Part shown: one piece after another, positions 30,481 through 33,494 of the stretch
Position numbering within the stretch: the first letter of the stretch is position 1
How the letters are laid out: each line of letters begins with the position of its first letter
Source: CAYUNA01 sp047629355
Lineage (GTDB): Bacteria > Bacteroidota > Bacteroidia > Chitinophagales > Saprospiraceae
Assembly: GCA_047629355.1 (NCBI GenBank)
Contig: JBLHWU010000046.1
Coordinates: 1 to 33,494, forward strand
Length of the DNA: 33,494 bases
Direction of reading: 5' to 3'
Program-made: the position numbers and the translations under genes
The notes under the pieces: model-generated
Databases searched by the model: none
What the model was told of the DNA's origin: nothing
What the model saw: only the letters and a program-made list of their open reading frames with translations

Positions 30481-32931
30481 TCATTTAGAAATTGTAATCT
30501 TCTCGGTCAAAATCAACTCACCCACCGCATTCGCAATTTGTAATTGATAAATACCAAAGGGCAAGGATTTTACGTCCATACTTTCTATAAAATAATTGCC
30601 TTGGGCAGTTACCGTTTTTGATAAAATTTGCTTGCCGGTCAAGTCTGTTAAAATTAAATTCAACTCGCCTGCTTCCTTAATTTTACCTTTCAAATAAACA
30701 ATGTCTGTTGATGGATTTGGATAAACGACTATCGTTGCCTCCTCCAAAATCTCCGTCGTTGATACGGGGAAATCTGCATTTGCATACGCATAATCGCCCG
30801 GCAACATTGGATTCAATCGGAAGAAACCAGCATTTCCAAAATCCAATTTTTGCTGATGCGGATATTCTACCCAATCAACGTCAGGCGTCGGTCGCCACAT
30901 CATTGTGAGGCTGTCGTCACCTTCTTGTAGCAAGTCAAATTCAAAACTATTTTCTGAATTACCTGCGTAGCCAATGGTGGATTTCATTTCAAAACCATCA
31001 GGAAAAATACCACGCAATGACCAATAATGAATATCAGACATACGTACATCTGGATTATCTGAATCATCCGCGTTCGTCCAGTGATGAACGATGCTAACCA
31101 ATGCAGAATCTGTCACTACAGTTGCTTCCAAATTTGTTATGGAGGTCCATTTTCGACTCATATCACCCGCTTCGTTAACGACTTGTGCATTTTCAATCTG
31201 CGCCAAATTTAAGTTATGCTGATGATTTAAAATCTGAGCGATTGGCTCAAATGGCAATGTGAAATTCGCCGTTGAAAACTCTCCGGAAACCATAAACTGT
31301 TCCGTTTGGCTTGTCCAATCTGCCCCATAAAAAGTAACTGTTAGCGGCGCATTATTATGAAACTGTACAGTTCCTCGACCTTTTTGCTGAATGTTTAAAA
31401 CTACATCAAAATTATTACCGTTTGGCGCAATCGTCGTATTGTCAATTTCATAATCTGCATGACCCGGTACGAAAATCCAATCGTCAAAATAAGACGTCAT
31501 ATCTACACCCGTCGTCGCCGTCAAATGGTCACGGTAGGTTTCTGCATTGACTGCTTGAAACGCATAATCCTGTAAAACAGCCGATTGTCCTTGCTGAAAC
31601 AAAGTATCGCCCATATACGCCCGCATATTGTGAATGATAGACGCCCCTTTATTATAGGTATGTACGCCATAAGTTTGTTCGTAAGGAATACCGGAAAGTT
31701 GCTGAAATCCATCATCGTTGACATGTGCAGTTGTCAAAACCAATTGATGATTGTTCTTCACTTGCTCAATAAATTCCGCTTTGCCCATTGAATATTCCGT
31801 GAAAAGATGCGCGCCATATTCCGCATTTCCTTCCTTAATCCACATATTGGCAGGCGAAGAAAGTGTAGTGACGTTGCCCCACCAATGATGGGCTAATTCG
31901 TGGGCAATCAGCCGATTTGCGCCAAAAGTTGGACCATTAATACCTGAAGAAGTTGGAAAAGCGATGCTGGTCGAATGTTCCATTGCACCGCGCGGTGTGA
32001 GGACATAACCGACACGTTCCCAAGCATATGGGCCATACCAAGCCTCCATTGCGTCAATTGCATCACCGAGAAATTCAAAGGAATTTTCCATATCCGCCAT
32101 GTTGCCCGGTTTCGCAACGAGTTGAACAGGAATATCACCATAAGCTCCCGTATGTGTGTAATCCAGATGTGTGTAAGTCGAAACCGCTACACCGACCAAA
32201 TATGTTGTCAACTGCTGAGACATGCGGTAACGGCGAATAATCGCGCCATTTCCGAGGTCTTCTTCACCAAGGAACGTACCGATGCAATAGGCTTTTCGAC
32301 CGCTATCGGAAATGATGTTTAGGTCAAAAGTCGAACGTTCTACAAAGTTATCGAAGCAAGGAAACCAGCCGCGACCGTAGTTGTATGGATTTTCTCCTAA
32401 ACCAATTCCTAGATTGTAAGCGATGCCGTCTTCAAAATTTAAGCCACCAAAATTACCCGCAGCAACGGTTGGTTGACCCCCATAGTGAACGGTGAAATCG
32501 GCATTGTCGCCGGTATTCAACGGTTGCGGGAAAGTGATATTTAGAAAATTGCCATCGTAATTGTACGCTAGCAAAGTGCTATTCATGGTGACGGAATCAA
32601 CATCAAAATTTAGCAAATCGAGAGAAATGTAATTCACATTGTCCAACTTTGCGGCGACACCAATTTCACAATTGCCAGAAATAGTCTGTCCGCTAAAATT
32701 GGTAATGTCCAAATTGATAATATAATTTAAAATATCAATGGTGTCACTACGCTCGTTGCTTTCCGTCAGCATTACTTTTTCTGCTTCGGTCAGCGGCGCC
32801 ATTTTGATTTGACTTTTTGTAAAATGACAGCCCTGATGCTCGTGGTTGTGCTCCTGCCCCGGTTGTGCGAAGAGTGCCATTGAAAAAAAGCAAATACTGA
32901 ATAGTATCGTCGTCTTTTTTAGAAAACTCAT
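30481..32931 (-). CDS. M1 family zinc aminopeptidase with T9SS type A tail
   Basis: From ATG 32929-32931 the product is 816 residues with a signal peptide (MSFLKKTTILFSICFFSMALFAQ); the frame start at 32952 would precede it by seven residues. A His-containing patch (EHNHEHQGCH) follows. The M1 catalytic domain shows the substrate-binding GAMEH (about 315-319, usually GxMEN), the zinc motif HELAHHWWGN (344-353) with the third ligand E367 in KEGNAEYG, exactly 18 residues after HELAH, and the catalytic tyrosine in TYNKGASI. A long beta-rich region follows, and the last 85 residues are a T9SS type A sorting domain (VVYPNPSTDIVYLKG, GIYQLQIAN, ITISK). It should be a secreted or surface aminopeptidase for peptide scavenging. 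Confidence 0.92.
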   Translation of the reverse strand: MSFLKKTTILFSICFFSMALFAQPGQEHNHEHQGCHFTKSQIKMAPLTEAEKVMLTESNERSDTIDILNYIINLDITNFSGQTISGNCEIGVAAKLDNVNYISLDLLNFDVDSVTMNSTLLAYNYDGNFLNITFPQPLNTGDNADFTVHYGGQPTVAAGNFGGLNFEDGIAYNLGIGLGENPYNYGRGWFPCFDNFVERSTFDLNIISDSGRKAYCIGTFLGEEDLGNGAIIRRYRMSQQLTTYLVGVAVSTYTHLDYTHTGAYGDIPVQLVAKPGNMADMENSFEFLGDAIDAMEAWYGPYAWERVGYVLTPRGAMEHSTSIAFPTSSGINGPTFGANRLIAHELAHHWWGNVTTLSSPANMWIKEGNAEYGAHLFTEYSMGKAEFIEQVKNNHQLVLTTAHVNDDGFQQLSGIPYEQTYGVHTYNKGASIIHNMRAYMGDTLFQQGQSAVLQDYAFQAVNAETYRDHLTATTGVDMTSYFDDWIFVPGHADYEIDNTTIAPNGNNFDVVLNIQQKGRGTVQFHNNAPLTVTFYGADWTSQTEQFMVSGEFSTANFTLPFEPIAQILNHQHNLNLAQIENAQVVNEAGDMSRKWTSITNLEATVVTDSALVSIVHHWTNADDSDNPDVRMSDIHYWSLRGIFPDGFEMKSTIGYAGNSENSFEFDLLQEGDDSLTMMWRPTPDVDWVEYPHQQKLDFGNAGFFRLNPMLPGDYAYANADFPVSTTEILEEATIVVYPNPSTDIVYLKGKIKEAGELNLILTDLTGKQILSKTVTAQGNYFIESMDVKSLPFGIYQLQIANAVGELILTEKITISK

Positions 32932-32989
32932 ATTTGTATATTTTATTAGCATAAGATATATTGATGTGTGATGGGTTGGTTTTTAGTCT

Positions 32990-33022
32990 AAATCATGGTG
33001 GTTTTTAAAATCACCATGATTT
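32990..33022. other. Short hairpin upstream of the M1 peptidase gene
   Basis: AAATCATGGTG (32990-33000) and CACCATGATTT (33012-33022) form a perfect 11-bp stem with an 11-nt loop. It lies 58 bp upstream of the peptidase start on the minus strand, so it is either a leader hairpin or a repeat. The rest of 33023-33206 is AT-rich without a recognisable gene. Confidence 0.4.
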
Positions 33023-33206
33023 TCTGTCCTTGATTCCCATTTTTATTTAAAAGATTAAATTTACGAGTAAAATGGCTAAATGAGAAATGAAGTTGGAAAC
33101 AATTTAGGGGATGTCGTTTTGCTTTCAAAATAAAGGGAACTGCTTTTAACAAATAAGTAGGTAAAATATTTTTACCTTTGGTGTCTGTTTTACTGGTTAA
33201 AAATCC

Positions 33207-33369
33207 TAAGTATCTGGACATAAATAATCGAACAATCAAAGGAGTAAGATTTTTTCGTTAGTTTTCTCTAAAAAAATCTTGAACAATCCCTTTATTGAAG
33301 TATTTTTTAGAGGAAAATAAGGGAAAAAGATACTTTTTAAATGTTCGATTAATTATGCCCAAGTACTTA
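33207..33369. repeat. Roughly 160-bp palindromic element, copy C
   Basis: It runs from TAAGTATCTGGACATAAATA to GCCCAAGTACTTA (163 bp). The outer parts (CATAAATAATCGAACA and TGTTCGATTAATTATG) are inverse repeats, and the inner arms (AGTTTTCTCTAAAAAAAT and ATTTTTTAGAGGAAAAT) pair with each other, so the whole unit can fold as one long hairpin. Its ends closely resemble the 9982-10058 palindrome and its interior the 26859-27172 copies. Confidence 0.7.
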
Positions 33370-33494
33370 AGTACGTAACACTATTTATTGGGGTAATTTG
33401 AAAACATCTTTATTCCGCTATTTTCCTCTTAAAAATAGTTCCGTGATGTAGACCATGCAACGATTTTTAAAAGAAAACTATCGAAAAAATCTTG
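33368..33494. repeat. Roughly 160-bp palindromic element, copy D (partial, window edge)
   Basis: This copy begins at the GTACTTAAGTAC junction with copy C and is inverted relative to it: its TATTTTCCTCTTAAAAATA and GAAAACTATCGAAAAAATCTT match the reverse complement of copy C. The end lies beyond the window. Its first bases TAAGTACGTAAC are the same as those of copy B. Confidence 0.6.

Noticed and set aside
31975..32322. 115-residue plus-strand frame opposite the M1 peptidase
   Set aside because: It is antisense to the catalytic domain of a clear metallopeptidase and has no features of its own.
32988..33239. 83-residue minus-strand frame upstream of the M1 peptidase
   Set aside because: It runs through a hairpin and into the palindromic element at 33207; the composition is that of AT-rich non-coding DNA.

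Overview
The window is a chromosomal piece of a Bacteroidota bacterium, most likely of the Saprospiria/Chitinophagia side of the phylum. Three secreted proteins end in type IX secretion (T9SS) sorting tails of type A or type B, one carries SprB-like repeats with a CHU_C end, and a redox operon carries the Bacteroidota-specific DUF6952 protein. The ATP synthase operon is B-E-F-H-A-G without atpD/atpC, and several leaders hold the TAnnTTTG -7 box of this phylum. The sequence is AT-rich. No tRNA, rRNA, CRISPR array or intact insertion sequence was found; the left edge cuts through a transposase gene.

Layout. 1-201: start of a transposase running off the edge. 719-2818: sodium:solute symporter. 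3500-8445: three exported proteins (T9SS type A protein; SprB/CHU_C type B adhesin-like protein; CotH-kinase lipoprotein). 8818-10741: cytochrome c maturation pair ccmB-ccmC on the minus strand, divergent from murF (10867-12162). 12275-13993: an unusual membrane protein joining an effector-associated (EAD11-like) N-terminus to a periplasmic TonB C-terminus. 14052-14429: VOC/glyoxalase protein. 14835-20633: F1Fo ATP synthase operon atpBEFHAG. 21011-22277 (minus): peroxiredoxin, thioredoxin and DUF6952 operon. 22659-23450: truA. 23696-26086: PorE-like TPR/PD40 protein with a SPOR-like end. 26262-26837: purN. 27821-30386: two tandem exported thioredoxin-fold paralogues. 30481-32931: M1 metallopeptidase with a T9SS tail.

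Most genes are housekeeping or envelope functions. The striking part is the non-coding DNA. Nearly every gap holds a long inverted repeat, and these fall into families: (i) a roughly 160-bp imperfect palindrome with TAAGTAC ends, present as two dimers and as one 77-bp near-perfect palindrome inside the ccm operon; (ii) GAGGGA/TCCCTC hairpins at gene ends, some followed by a GC-rich second hairpin and a conserved third segment; (iii) arrays of 7-base repeats in gaps inside operons (atpF-H, atpH-A, atpA-G) and between convergent genes; (iv) a 145-bp element with 17-bp terminal inverted repeats that shares 60 bp with another locus. The most noteworthy protein is the EAD11-like/TonB fusion. All homology statements rest on reading the translations and on family knowledge; no search was run.
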